A stretch of 64,000 nucleotides of DNA, taken from Bacteriovoracaceae bacterium UBA6261 (GTDB lineage: Bacteria > Bdellovibrionota > Bacteriovoracia > Bacteriovoracales > Bacteriovoracaceae). Each line of letters opens with the position of its first letter. Positions within the stretch are counted from its first letter, which is position 1. The position numbers and the translations under genes are program-made. Location: assembly GCA_002440825.1 (NCBI GenBank), contig DJVH01000096.1:100862-164861 (forward strand). Direction: 5' to 3'. The notes under the pieces are model-generated. The model searched no databases. It was not told the origin of the DNA and saw nothing but the letters and a program-made list of their open reading frames with translations. Positions 1-8,399 of this stretch are shown here, one piece after another.

Positions 1-1376
1 TGTACGATCTGATTACAAAACATAAAAACCCGCGCGAGCTTTACTTAGATACACTTCTTTCTCAAGGGAAAATCGAAGCGGCACTGGCCAACGAAATGAT
101 TGATGCTTACAAACAGCTTCTTTCAGATCGATTCAACAACGTCAGACAAAAAGAAATTCCGGCTCGTAAAAAAGGACCGCACACTGATTGGAATGGATTT
201 GAATTTGCCAGCGCAGAAGCTTTCAATGAATCACCAGCTACTGGTGTAAAAAAAGAAATTCTTGAAAAAGTAGTCAAAGCGATCAACAGCACTCCATCAG
301 GAATGCAGGTCATTAAGAAAACACAAAAAGTTCTCGACGATAGAAATGAAGCGTGGAAATCAGACAAACTCGACTGGGCGTCTGCAGAGTTGCTCGCTTA
401 CGGCTCTCTCCTTGCTGAAGGAAAAAATGTCCGTTTCACAGGTCAGGATGTTATTCGCGGAACGTTCTCTCACCGTCACGCTAAAATCTTTGATGAAAGA
501 ACAAATGAAGCTTATTGCGGATTGGAGTTCATCGCTCCGACTCAGGGAAAAGTGAGCATCTACAATTCACTTCTTTCTGAATACGCAGTTCTTGGTTTTG
601 AATTCGGATACTCATGGTGTACGCCGAATACTCTGACAATGTGGGAAGCTCAGTTCGGTGACTTCTCTAACGGCGCACAGATCATGATCGATCAGTACAT
701 TTCTTCGGGAGAAGTAAAATGGCAATTGATGAGCGGTCTCGTAATGCTTCTTCCTCACGGTCATGAAGGCGCTGGTCCTGAACACTCTTCGGCCCGTCCT
801 GAAAGATATCTGCAATTAGCGGCCGATAACAATATGGTTCTTGCAAACTGTACAACGCCAGCAAATATGTTCCACTTACTGAGACGTCAGCTCGTCTGGA
901 ATTTCAGAAAGCCTGCAGTGGTTTTCACTCCGAAATCACTCCTTCGCGATCCAAGATGTACTTCAACGAAAGAAGAATTTATTGGCGGAAAATTCCAGGA
1001 AGTGATCGACGATCCGAATACGGGCAAAAAAGTTACCCGAATCATCTTCTGTACTGGAAAAGTTTATTACGATCTATATGAAAAGAAGATTTCTGATAAA
1101 CGCGACGACGTCGCAGTTGTTCGTCTTGAGCAACTTCACCCGATGCCGGAAGGACAAATTAAAAAGATCCTGGCCAAGTACAAAGGCGCAGAGTGCGTCT
1201 GGGTCCAGGAAGAACCGTCGAACATGGGGTATTGGACTTATCTTCTTCGCTACCTGGATCTCTTTGGATCATTCAAGCTGATTGCCAGAAAAGCAAACTC
1301 AAGTCCGGCAACAGGCTTCTCGAATGTTCACAAAAAAGAGCAAGTTGAAATTGTAACGAAAGCGTTTAGCAAATAA
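1..1376 (+). CDS. sucA: 2-oxoglutarate dehydrogenase E1 component, 3' part
   Basis: This is the C-terminal half of the thiamine-diphosphate-dependent E1 subunit of the 2-oxoglutarate dehydrogenase complex, which decarboxylates 2-oxoglutarate in the TCA cycle. The frame is open from base 3, so the gene is cut by the window edge; the ATG at 96 is internal. About 457 residues are visible, roughly half of a usual 930-residue SucA. Family hallmarks include FSHRHAK and LPHGHEGAGPEHSSARPER, the latter from the pyrimidine-binding and transketolase-like C-terminal domains. The stop lies 14 nt before sucB, so the two are surely co-transcribed. The neighbours sucB and lpd complete the complex. I am very sure of the family. 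Confidence 0.96.
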   Translation, partial: YDLITKHKNPRELYLDTLLSQGKIEAALANEMIDAYKQLLSDRFNNVRQKEIPARKKGPHTDWNGFEFASAEAFNESPATGVKKEILEKVVKAINSTPSGMQVIKKTQKVLDDRNEAWKSDKLDWASAELLAYGSLLAEGKNVRFTGQDVIRGTFSHRHAKIFDERTNEAYCGLEFIAPTQGKVSIYNSLLSEYAVLGFEFGYSWCTPNTLTMWEAQFGDFSNGAQIMIDQYISSGEVKWQLMSGLVMLLPHGHEGAGPEHSSARPERYLQLAADNNMVLANCTTPANMFHLLRRQLVWNFRKPAVVFTPKSLLRDPRCTSTKEEFIGGKFQEVIDDPNTGKKVTRIIFCTGKVYYDLYEKKISDKRDDVAVVRLEQLHPMPEGQIKKILAKYKGAECVWVQEEPSNMGYWTYLLRYLDLFGSFKLIARKANSSPATGFSNVHKKEQVEIVTKAFSK

Positions 1377-1390
1377 GAAAGGAATATCAA

Positions 1391-2620
1391 ATGAGTGTTG
1401 AATTAAAAATCCCAGTCATCGGTGAATCTGTTACGGAAGTCACACTTTCATCTTGGTTAAAAAAAGATGGTGAATACGTCGCTGAAGGTGAATCGGTTTG
1501 TGAAATTGAATCTGATAAAGCGTCAATGGAACTTCCGGCCCCAAGTGCAGGCGTTCTTAAAATTATGGCCGAGGCCGGTGCTGAATTAAAAATCGGTGCA
1601 AAGATCGGCGAACTCGATACATCGGCAGCAAAGCCAGCAGCTGCAGCAGCTCCCAAGGCCGAAGCTCCAAAAGCTGAAGCTCCAAAAGCAGCGCCAGCTT
1701 CTGTGGCCACAGCTTCTTCGAAAGAAGTAAACGTTCCTTCACCGGCAGCAAGAAAAATCCTGGATGAAAAAGGTGTCGACGCTTCTGCAGTTGCGGGCTC
1801 TGGCAAAGATGGTCGCATTACTAAAGAAGACGCGATGAATGCGCAAGCATCCAAACAACAACCATCTCCATCACAACCATCAAACGGCCAACGTCCAACG
1901 GCCAACATCATTCCAGGCGCGCGCAATGTTCGCCCTGAGAAGATGACAAGACTTCGCAAAACCATCGCAACGAAACTTGTCGAAGCAAAAAATACAACAG
2001 CAATGCTGACAACGTTCAACGAAGTTGATCTTTCAGCGTGCATGGATATGAGAAAGAAATACAAAGAAGCTTTCCAGAAAAAACACGGCGTAGGTCTAGG
2101 ATTCATGTCTCTGTTTACGAAAGCCTGTACAGTCGCTTTAAAAGACTGGCCGTCTATCAATGCTCAGATTAACGGCGATGAAATTATCTATCACGATTAC
2201 GCTGATGTCGGGATCGCGGTTTCAACTCCAAAAGGACTTGTTGTTCCTGTGGTGAGAAACGCAGAGAGCCTTTCTCTTGCTCAAATTGAAAAAGAAATTT
2301 TAAATCTTGCGACTAAAGCGCGCGACGGAAAAATCACAATCGAAGAAATGCAAGGGGGAACATTCTCAATCACTAATGGTGGTGTGTTTGGTTCAATGCT
2401 TTCAACTCCGATTCTGAACATCCCTCAATCAGCGATTTTGGGTATGCATAATATTATCGAAAGACCAGTGGCCGTGAACGGTCAGGTTGTGATCAGACCG
2501 ATGATGTATCTCGCTCTTTCATACGACCACAGAATTATCGATGGTCGCGAATCAGTGAGCTTCCTGAAGCAAGTAAAAGAGCTTCTTGAAGATCCTTCAA
2601 GATTGCTATTAGACGTTTAA
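1391..2620 (+). CDS. sucB: dihydrolipoyl succinyltransferase (2-OGDH E2)
   Basis: This is the E2 core of the 2-oxoglutarate dehydrogenase complex. It transfers the succinyl group from E1 to coenzyme A through a swinging lipoyl arm. At 409 aa it has the normal length. Domains in order: lipoyl domain (residues 1-76, lipoyl Lys43 in ESDKAS), an Ala/Pro-rich linker, the E3/E1-binding PSBD (about 112-150, with PAARKILDEKGVD), a second linker, and the catalytic acyltransferase domain (about 175-409) with His380 and Asp384 in SYDHRIIDG. The ATG follows an AAGAAAGGA Shine-Dalgarno at 1375-1383. The Ala-rich linker generates a long antisense open frame that is not a gene. It could in principle be an acetyltransferase paralogue, but adjacency to sucA decides the call. 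Confidence 0.96.
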   Translation: MSVELKIPVIGESVTEVTLSSWLKKDGEYVAEGESVCEIESDKASMELPAPSAGVLKIMAEAGAELKIGAKIGELDTSAAKPAAAAAPKAEAPKAEAPKAAPASVATASSKEVNVPSPAARKILDEKGVDASAVAGSGKDGRITKEDAMNAQASKQQPSPSQPSNGQRPTANIIPGARNVRPEKMTRLRKTIATKLVEAKNTTAMLTTFNEVDLSACMDMRKKYKEAFQKKHGVGLGFMSLFTKACTVALKDWPSINAQINGDEIIYHDYADVGIAVSTPKGLVVPVVRNAESLSLAQIEKEILNLATKARDGKITIEEMQGGTFSITNGGVFGSMLSTPILNIPQSAILGMHNIIERPVAVNGQVVIRPMMYLALSYDHRIIDGRESVSFLKQVKELLEDPSRLLLDV

Positions 2621-2631
2621 TAAAAATGATG

Positions 2632-2655
2632 AAGCCGGGGAAACCCGGTTTCTTT
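2632..2655 (+). terminator. weak hairpin terminator after sucB
   Basis: The stem CCGGG/CCCGG (2635-2639 with 2644-2648) closes a GAAA tetraloop, with outer A-T and G-T pairs. A T-rich tail (TTTCTTTGTGTT) follows. It probably only partly reduces read-through into the next genes of the operon. Confidence 0.6.
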
Positions 2656-2675
2656 GTGTTAGGGAGGATAGTCTT

Positions 2676-3512
2676 GTGAGTACAACGAATACGACTGAAA
2701 ATTTTCCTTATCTTCACGGCTTTTCTCCTGTTGAACAGGAGAGATTGAGACGGCAAGCGCGCTTTGCCGAGCACACTATTTATCAAAACGTTAATTTTTC
2801 AGCGACAAAAAAAGTCATTGAAGTCGGTTGCGGAGTAGGGGCCCAGTCTGAAATTCTTCTCAGACGTTTTCCGGATCTGCAATTAACAGGAATTGATTTG
2901 TCGGACAAGCAGCTTGCCGCTGCCAAGGAAACACTTTCAAAACTTGAATTCGCCAAAGGCCGCTATTCTCTTCATCAGATGTCTGCCGAAGACATTAAAT
3001 TTGAAGCCGAAAGTTTCGACGGCGCTTTTCTTTGTTTTGTTCTTGAGCACGTTCCTGATCCTCGCAGAGTTCTCTCTGAAGTCAGACGCGTTCTCACTCC
3101 CGGTGGAGTCATTTATATTACGGAAGTTTTGAATTCATCATTCTTCCTCGATCCCTATTCACCCAATGTCTGGAAATACTGGATGGCCTTCAACGACTAC
3201 CAGTACGACAACAAGGGTGATCCATTTATGGGCGCAAAGCTCGGCAATCTTCTGATGCAAAATGGTTATCGCAATATTGAAACCGAAGTGAAAACCTGGT
3301 TTCTCGACAACCGCCATCCGCAAAAGAGAAAAGAGATTATCGAGTTCTGGAGCGAGCTGCTTCTTTCTGCCAGCGAGCAATTGCTATCAGCAAACTACGT
3401 TGATCAGACCACTGTTGACGGAATGAAAGCAGAGATGAAAGTTGTCGCAAACGATCCCAATGCAGTTTTCTTTTTTTCATTTATACAGGCGAAGGCCAGA
3501 AACGGTTATTAG
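2676..3512 (+). CDS. class I SAM-dependent methyltransferase
   Basis: A 278-aa methyltransferase of the Rossmann-fold class I. Motif I is VIEVGCGVGAQSE (about residues 49-61), followed by an acidic strand end at TGIDLS and a post-II region FDGAFLCFVLEHVPDPRRVL typical of Methyltransf_11/25 proteins. There is no signal peptide or membrane helix, so it is cytoplasmic. The substrate cannot be read from sequence. The start is a GTG at 2676, set by the strong AGGGAGGA at 2661-2668. It lies between sucB and lpd in the same direction, with 55 nt and 27 nt gaps, so it is probably transcribed with the dehydrogenase genes. This is not a usual member of that operon. Confidence 0.85.
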   Translation: MSTTNTTENFPYLHGFSPVEQERLRRQARFAEHTIYQNVNFSATKKVIEVGCGVGAQSEILLRRFPDLQLTGIDLSDKQLAAAKETLSKLEFAKGRYSLHQMSAEDIKFEAESFDGAFLCFVLEHVPDPRRVLSEVRRVLTPGGVIYITEVLNSSFFLDPYSPNVWKYWMAFNDYQYDNKGDPFMGAKLGNLLMQNGYRNIETEVKTWFLDNRHPQKRKEIIEFWSELLLSASEQLLSANYVDQTTVDGMKAEMKVVANDPNAVFFFSFIQAKARNGY

Positions 3513-3539
3513 TTCATTAGTTACTAAGAGGAGATTATT

Positions 3540-4943
3540 TTGAAAGAGTATGATGTTGTAGTTATTGGTTCAGGTCCGGGCGGTTATATTTGCGCAATCA
3601 GATGTGCGCAGCTTGGAATGAAAGTAGCGATTATTGAAAAATACAAAACTCTTGGAGGAACATGTTTAAACGTCGGATGTATTCCTTCGAAAGCATGGCT
3701 TGATTCTTCAGAAAAATATCATGAGCTCACTCACACATTTAAGGATCATGGGATTAAGGCCACAGGCGTTTCCTTTGATTTTGGTGTGATGAGAGACAGA
3801 GTGAAGAAAGTTGTCAGTGATGTCAGCGGCGGTGTTGCTTTTCTTATGAAGAAAAATAAAATCGACGTTCATTACGGGCTTGGATCGTTTAAAGATGCCA
3901 ACACCGTCATGATCAAAGGCGAGAAAGAAACGACAGAGATTAAAGGAAAGAAAATTGTTATCGCCACAGGATCAAAGCCATCAACACTTCCAGGCGTGGC
4001 GATTGATAAAGAAAGAATCATCACTTCCACTGAAGCGCTCGTCATGAAAGAGCAGCCAAAGAAACTTGTTGTTATCGGCGGCGGTGTTATTGGTCTGGAG
4101 CTCGCTTCAGTTTATAGAAGACTTGGTTCAGAAGTTTCAGTCGTGGAATTTGCTGATTCCATCATCGCAACGATGGATGCAGAACTTGGAAAAACATTAC
4201 ACAAAATTCTTAAAAAAGAAGGCGTGGAATTTTTCCTTGGTCACGGTGTAACTGAAGTTAAGTCAAACGGCAAAACTGTTACAGTAAAAGCCAAAGATAA
4301 AAAATCAGATAACGTCATCACTCTAGAAGGGGATTACTGTCTTGTGGCCGTTGGCCGTCGCCCTTACACAGAAGGATTGAATCTGGAAGCGGCCGGAGTT
4401 AAACTCGACGACAGAGGTAGAGTTGAAACAAACGCTCATCTTCAGACAAATGTGTCCCACATCTACGCTCTCGGCGATGTTGTAAAAGGGGCCATGCTTG
4501 CTCACAAAGCTGAAGAAGAAGGAGTTCTGGTTGCTGAATACATGGCGGGGCAAAAACCGCATATCGATTACAATCTGATTCCTGGTGTTGTTTATACATG
4601 GCCGGAAGTTGCAAGTGTCGGTCAGACAGAAGAACAACTGAAAGCTGCCGGACGCGACTATAAAACAGGTTCGTTCCCATTCAAAGCTTCTGGACGTGCA
4701 CGCGCTTCAAATGAATCAGAAGGCTTTATCAAAGTTCTGGCCGATAAAAAAACGGATGAAGTTTTAGGTGTCCACATGATCGGTCCACGAGCGGCTGATA
4801 TGATCGGTGAAGCTGTTCTCGCTATGGAGTACAGAGCTTCAGCTGAAGATATTGCCCGAACATCGCATGCTCACCCGACTTATTCAGAATCGCTTAAAGA
4901 AGCCGCCCTGGCAGCGACAGAAAACAGAGCACTGAACGCTTAA
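3540..4943 (+). CDS. lpd: dihydrolipoyl dehydrogenase (E3)
   Basis: This flavoprotein disulfide reductase re-oxidises the dihydrolipoyl arm of E2 and passes electrons to NAD+. It is 467 aa, the normal length. The N-terminal FAD-binding GSGPGG sits at residues 10-15, the redox disulfide is Cys42/Cys47 in GGTCLNVGC, the NAD-binding motif is VVIGGGVIGLE near 177-187, the second FAD motif includes YALGDV, and the C-terminal catalytic pair is His445/Glu450 in HPTYSE. The start is a TTG at 3540 behind AAGAGGAGA (3528-3535); no ATG lies near that would fit the conserved N-terminus. It ends in a 1-nt overlap with the following lipoprotein gene. It serves the sucAB complex and possibly other 2-oxo-acid dehydrogenases. 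Confidence 0.96.
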   Translation: MKEYDVVVIGSGPGGYICAIRCAQLGMKVAIIEKYKTLGGTCLNVGCIPSKAWLDSSEKYHELTHTFKDHGIKATGVSFDFGVMRDRVKKVVSDVSGGVAFLMKKNKIDVHYGLGSFKDANTVMIKGEKETTEIKGKKIVIATGSKPSTLPGVAIDKERIITSTEALVMKEQPKKLVVIGGGVIGLELASVYRRLGSEVSVVEFADSIIATMDAELGKTLHKILKKEGVEFFLGHGVTEVKSNGKTVTVKAKDKKSDNVITLEGDYCLVAVGRRPYTEGLNLEAAGVKLDDRGRVETNAHLQTNVSHIYALGDVVKGAMLAHKAEEEGVLVAEYMAGQKPHIDYNLIPGVVYTWPEVASVGQTEEQLKAAGRDYKTGSFPFKASGRARASNESEGFIKVLADKKTDEVLGVHMIGPRAADMIGEAVLAMEYRASAEDIARTSHAHPTYSESLKEAALAATENRALNA

Positions 4944-5551
4944 TGAAACTCCTGGCCGCTATCGCTTTAACCTTCACTTTTGCTGGTTGTGCGATAGCGC
5001 CTTTTAATACGGCCAATACCGGACGCAGTCTGGGAAAAGACAAAACTGAACTGAGTGCTTCTGTTCTTCCGACTCTTGGTTTGAAAGTCGAACGCGGTCT
5101 TACTGAACGCTTCGATGTTGCCGCCGGGGTTGAACTTCAGGCCGACACCCTTTTTTTTCTGCAGGGAAAAATCGCTGCCATCAATAATGAACGAAACGGA
5201 TTATCGCTGGCCGCACTTGCCGGTGGAAGTTTAGCCGCAGGTTATTCGCGGGCGAAATCAGCCTACGGCGGTCCTGTCCTTTCGTACCGATGGGAGGTGT
5301 TTGAAATTTTCTTTGGGGCACGCTTTAATTATACTCATTGGAATTATTTTGAATTCCTGCAAAAAGATGCGGGAGCTTTGGATAACTTGATTTCTCTTCC
5401 TTCAACGGATAATCATTTTACGTATTGGCAGTTTGATCCGGGATTTAATTTTGTCGGAGAAAATTGGGCGAGCGGAATGGGGCTTCATATTTTAAAATAT
5501 GAAGATCATCAATTCGGCATTCCTTTTTTTCTTTTAAATTATAAATTTTAA
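4943..5551 (+). CDS. putative outer-membrane lipoprotein
   Basis: A 202-aa protein whose first 16 residues form a lipoprotein signal ending in a lipobox (FTFAGC, Cys16). The rest alternates short hydrophobic and polar strands rich in Gly and aromatic residues (for example VLSYRWEVFEIFFGARFNYTH) and ends in an aromatic-terminated strand. This pattern is compatible with a small beta-barrel or barrel-like lipoprotein. I recognise no named family. Its ATG overlaps the lpd stop (TAATG), so it is translationally coupled to lpd. It may be a simple passenger of the operon. Confidence 0.7.
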   Translation: MKLLAAIALTFTFAGCAIAPFNTANTGRSLGKDKTELSASVLPTLGLKVERGLTERFDVAAGVELQADTLFFLQGKIAAINNERNGLSLAALAGGSLAAGYSRAKSAYGGPVLSYRWEVFEIFFGARFNYTHWNYFEFLQKDAGALDNLISLPSTDNHFTYWQFDPGFNFVGENWASGMGLHILKYEDHQFGIPFFLLNYKF

Positions 5552-5587
5552 AATTTCAGGAACTCAAAAAATCAGGAGGACTAAAAA

Positions 5588-6370
5588 ATGAAAAAGATGT
5601 TTTCTCTATTAATGTTAACTGGAGTATTGGCCTTGAATGCAGAAGCGAAAGTTGAACTTAAAAAAGTTGAATACAAATCAGGTGATCAGATGTTTGAAGG
5701 TGTCGTTGCCATGGACAGCACGCTCAAAGGAAAGAAACCAGGAGTTGTGGTCTTTCACAACTGGATGGGAGTCACTGGTGAGGTGGAATCCAAAATTACT
5801 GAATTAGCAAAGCTTGGCTATGTCGCAATGGCCGCCGATGTCTACGGCAAAGGGATCAGACCAAAGGATACAAAAGAAGCAGGTGAGCTTGCTACAAAAT
5901 ACAAAAATGACCGCAAGCTGTTGCGTGAACGAGCGACTATTGCTCTGGATGAACTTAAGAAGAACGCACACGTTGATTCGTCAAAATTATTTGCGACAGG
6001 ATATTGTTTCGGAGGAACGACGGCGCTTGAACTTGCGCGCTCAGGAGCACCTCTTTTAGGGACCGTTTCTTTTCACGGTGGATTGTTGAATCCTACACCG
6101 TCAGACGCAAAAAATATTAAAGGACAAGTTCTTGTTTTTCACGGAGCTGTTGATCCGTTTGTTCCAGCCGATGAAGTGGCCGCATTCAAAAAAGAAATGG
6201 ATGAATCAAAAGTTCCCTATGAACTTGTGATGTTTGCCAATACTGTTCACAGTTTTACTGAAAAAGCAGCTGGCAACGATATCTCAAAAGGCGCCGCTTA
6301 TAATGCGACGGCGGACAAGCGCTCTTGGGAAGGAATGAAATCCTTTTTTGTTGAGCTCGCCGGTAAATAA
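5588..6370 (+). CDS. exported dienelactone hydrolase family protein
   Basis: A 260-aa alpha/beta hydrolase of the dienelactone hydrolase type with a Sec signal peptide (residues 1-20, cleavage after AEA). The catalytic triad is visible: Cys140 in GYCFGGT (the DLH family uses a Cys nucleophile), Asp189 in HGAVDPF, and His221 in NTVHSF. It presumably hydrolyses small ester or lactone substrates in the periplasm; the physiological substrate is unknown. The ATG follows AGGAGGA (5575-5581). The gene is 36 nt downstream of the lipoprotein gene and ends before a strong terminator, so it is the likely last gene of the sucAB-lpd unit. Confidence 0.9.
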   Translation: MKKMFSLLMLTGVLALNAEAKVELKKVEYKSGDQMFEGVVAMDSTLKGKKPGVVVFHNWMGVTGEVESKITELAKLGYVAMAADVYGKGIRPKDTKEAGELATKYKNDRKLLRERATIALDELKKNAHVDSSKLFATGYCFGGTTALELARSGAPLLGTVSFHGGLLNPTPSDAKNIKGQVLVFHGAVDPFVPADEVAAFKKEMDESKVPYELVMFANTVHSFTEKAAGNDISKGAAYNATADKRSWEGMKSFFVELAGK

Positions 6371-6396
6371 CACTTATTTCTTAATCTCTTCATTTC

Positions 6397-6430
6397 AAAA
6401 GGCCATGTCTGTTCAAGGACATGGCCTTTT
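6397..6430 (+). terminator. strong intrinsic terminator after the DLH gene
   Basis: A 13-bp perfect stem, AAAAGGCCATGTC with GACATGGCCTTTT, encloses an 8-nt loop (6410-6417) and runs into TTTTCTTATT. The A-flank also makes it able to work on the minus strand. Confidence 0.9.
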
Positions 6431-6450
6431 CTTATTAAAAATCTTTAATG

Positions 6451-6487
6451 CCGTTTAAACGGAAATTTAATCCGGCCATTCTATGAT
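6451..6487 (+). promoter_or_regulatory. palindrome and -10 element before the Lys/Glu-rich gene
   Basis: A perfect 12-bp palindrome CCGTTTAAACGG lies at 6451-6462, and a -10-like TATGAT at 6482-6487. The palindrome covers the upstream side of where a -35 element would lie, so it may be a repressor or activator site. No cognate regulator gene is adjacent. This is inference from spacing only. Confidence 0.4.
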
Positions 6488-6532
6488 CTCTTTAAGGAAA
6501 CTTACTTTCCACAACACAATTAAGGAGACACC

Positions 6533-6757
6533 ATGAAAACATCACTACTACTTGCCATCGCACTAATGAGCTCACTTTCTCTTGGCGCTTTCGCTCAAGA
6601 CGGAGCTGAAAAGAAAGAAGAAGGAAAAGCTAAAGAAGAAAAAGTTGTCGTAAAAAAAGGCAAGAAAAAGCATAAGAAAGTAAAAGAGAAGAAAGAAGAA
6701 GAGAAGAAAGAAGAACAGAAGAAAGAAGAAGAAAAGAAAGCCGAAGAAAAAAAGTAG
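6533..6757 (+). CDS. small exported Lys/Glu-rich protein
   Basis: A 74-aa protein with a clear Sec signal peptide (residues 1-21, cleavage after AFA). The mature 50 residues are almost entirely Lys and Glu, with tandem KKEE blocks, and should be a disordered or helical highly charged polypeptide. No family is recognised. The start has an AAGGAGA Shine-Dalgarno 6 nt upstream, and a terminator follows the stop, so it is a single-gene unit. A similar but unrelated charged exported protein lies at 36942-37277. Possible roles are periplasmic chaperone-like, metal buffering or simple polyelectrolyte; none can be decided here. Confidence 0.75.
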   Translation: MKTSLLLAIALMSSLSLGAFAQDGAEKKEEGKAKEEKVVVKKGKKKHKKVKEKKEEEKKEEQKKEEEKKAEEKK

Positions 6758-6762
6758 GTATA

Positions 6763-6798
6763 AAAAACAGGCCCTCGAAAGAGGGCCTTTATTTTTTA
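6763..6798. terminator. bidirectional terminator between convergent genes
   Basis: AGGCCCTC and GAGGGCCT (6769-6776, 6781-6788) form an 8-bp perfect stem closed by a GAAA loop. An A-run lies on the left and a T-run (TTTATTTTTT) on the right, so it can end the plus-strand gene at 6757 and the minus-strand protease gene at 6802. Confidence 0.9.
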
Positions 6799-6801
6799 AA
6801 A

Positions 6802-7896
6802 CTATTGAAGAGGCATTTTGAAAAATTGACCTTGTTCTTCTGCGTATTTCGCAACCATCATACCATATCCTGGAAATCTCTCTCCATCGACTTCGAAATT
6901 TGCACCAAAGCTTGAAGTTCCCCAGCTGTTTTTGAAGTAGTAAACACCTTTATAAGTGAATTTCTTCATTGATCCGTCTTTCATTTTAATGGTGCGTTCA
7001 ACGATTTTGTTGTCATCGTAACCAACAACGAGAATAGAGTGACCTGCAGGGTTTTTTCTTGATTCGATTTCATCGATACTTCCTGATTCTGGATAAGTCA
7101 CGATTCCTTTTGCCCAGTGATCAAGGTTTCTTCCAATCCCGTATTCATCAGCTTTTCTGTGGTTCCAGGCACCGTAGAAAAAATCGACTTCAAGAACAAC
7201 TGGCGTCCCTTTTTGAAGAAGCTCTTTTACTTCGCTTACGTCGTAAATCATAAAGTTTGAATTGGCGAATTTAAGATTTTTCTTTTTGAAAGAAGCTGCT
7301 TCTGCGCGTGCGTTGACGAATTCTTTATCAGAGTATTTCGCCATCACTTGAGCGTCTGTCATCTCAAGCATTGTTGGATCTCTATGGACGATGAGACATG
7401 ATGTTTTAGCAGATCCTGTTAGCTTTCCACAACGAACATCTTTTAGTGGATTGAAAGCTTCTCTCCAGTCTTCTCCAATATAAGGAAGTGTTTGCTCTGA
7501 AGGCATTCCGTAATCTTTGATCGCTGAGAAATTTGACCAGCCTGAAGAACCATCATCAGAGCGGTTTCTGACAGCTACGTACTCAAGCCATTCTTCCGAA
7601 AGGTCGAGAGAGTTGTTGAATGCCCCTTTTTTCACAAGAAGACCTTCTAGGTAAGCTGTTGCAGAAAAGATTGAACATGTTCCTCTTGCCGCCTGGGATT
7701 TTACAGCAGTTTGATAGCTGATGACTTCTTTGACATCATTGGCAGGCATTGATTTTGTAGTTAACAGACTCTTTTTTGGATGCACGAGATTAGGATATTT
7801 CGGATCGAGAAAGGCCCCATCTTCTTGAGCAAAGACCGCTGTTGTGGCCATAGCGGTAGAAAGAAATGCACACAGTGCAACTGTCATCAGTTTCAT
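6802..7896 (-). CDS. exported papain-family (C1) cysteine protease
   Basis: A 364-aa protein with a signal peptide (residues 1-23, cleavage after VFA) and a C1A peptidase domain. The oxyanion-hole Gln68 and nucleophile Cys74 are in SQAARGTCSIFSA, the catalytic His is in AGHSILVVGYDD, and the Asn in FKNSWGTSSFG. The short stretch before Gln68 suggests a short or absent propeptide. The start is placed at the ATG at 7896, which has an AAGGGGA Shine-Dalgarno; an upstream in-frame start at 7944 would add 16 residues before the signal peptide. Probably a periplasmic or secreted protease, consistent with a predatory or scavenging lifestyle (inference). No inhibitor gene is adjacent. Confidence 0.9.
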   Translation of the reverse strand: MKLMTVALCAFLSTAMATTAVFAQEDGAFLDPKYPNLVHPKKSLLTTKSMPANDVKEVISYQTAVKSQAARGTCSIFSATAYLEGLLVKKGAFNNSLDLSEEWLEYVAVRNRSDDGSSGWSNFSAIKDYGMPSEQTLPYIGEDWREAFNPLKDVRCGKLTGSAKTSCLIVHRDPTMLEMTDAQVMAKYSDKEFVNARAEAASFKKKNLKFANSNFMIYDVSEVKELLQKGTPVVLEVDFFYGAWNHRKADEYGIGRNLDHWAKGIVTYPESGSIDEIESRKNPAGHSILVVGYDDNKIVERTIKMKDGSMKKFTYKGVYYFKNSWGTSSFGANFEVDGERFPGYGMMVAKYAEEQGQFFKMPLQ

Positions 7897-8030
7897 GTTA
7901 ATCCCCTTGAGTGGTAAAGTTGGGGATGTGTAACATGACTGCAAGAGTCCAGCAATGATGAGCGCGATCTAAAAATTCGTCTTACATCATCTAAAATAAG
8001 CGAAGTTATTAAGTGCAGGTTTTCCTTGAA

Positions 8031-8378
8031 TCAGGATTCATTTTCCAGGGTAGAGACGTCTAGATTTCTTGCTTTGTCCACGAGGTTTTTCAGTACGTAT
8101 TCCGGAATGACACCAGATTCTGAAAAAATTATATGCCCCTCTTTCAAAATGACGAGAGTTGGGATTGAGCGGATGGCGAAATCGTTTGAGAGGAGTTGTT
8201 CTGTTTCGGTGTTAATTTTTCCAAAGAAAATATCCGGATTTTTCTCGGCCACCCGTTCAAAAATAGGTCCGAAGATTTTGCAAGGCTCGCACCAGCTTGC
8301 CCAGAAATCCAGAAAGATAATTTTATTTTCTGACAGAACTTTTTCCATGTTCTGATCAGTGACAATTTTAGAACTCAT
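8031..8378 (-). CDS. thioredoxin-like protein with WCEPC active site
   Basis: A 115-aa single-domain thioredoxin. The redox motif is WCEPC (Cys30, Cys33) rather than the canonical WCGPC, and the cis-Pro loop is SIPTLVI. There is no signal peptide, so it is cytoplasmic. It likely reduces protein disulfides with thioredoxin reductase; the Glu in the CxxC loop should change redox potential or partner choice. It follows the receiver gene 8400-8834 on the same strand with a 21-nt gap and may be co-transcribed with it. It is not necessarily the housekeeping thioredoxin. Confidence 0.88.
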   Translation of the reverse strand: MSSKIVTDQNMEKVLSENKIIFLDFWASWCEPCKIFGPIFERVAEKNPDIFFGKINTETEQLLSNDFAIRSIPTLVILKEGHIIFSESGVIPEYVLKNLVDKARNLDVSTLENES

Positions 8379-8399
8379 AGATTTTTATTCCAGGTTAAA

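Noticed and set aside
1387..2160. A 257-codon open frame on the minus strand opposite sucB
   Set aside because: It is the shadow of the Ala/Pro-rich linker of sucB; the sense strand has full domain evidence and the antisense product has low-complexity Ser/Ala/Phe runs.
6802..7944. The longer start of the papain-like protease at 7944
   Set aside because: It would add 16 residues before the signal peptide; the ATG at 7896 has the only good ribosome site.
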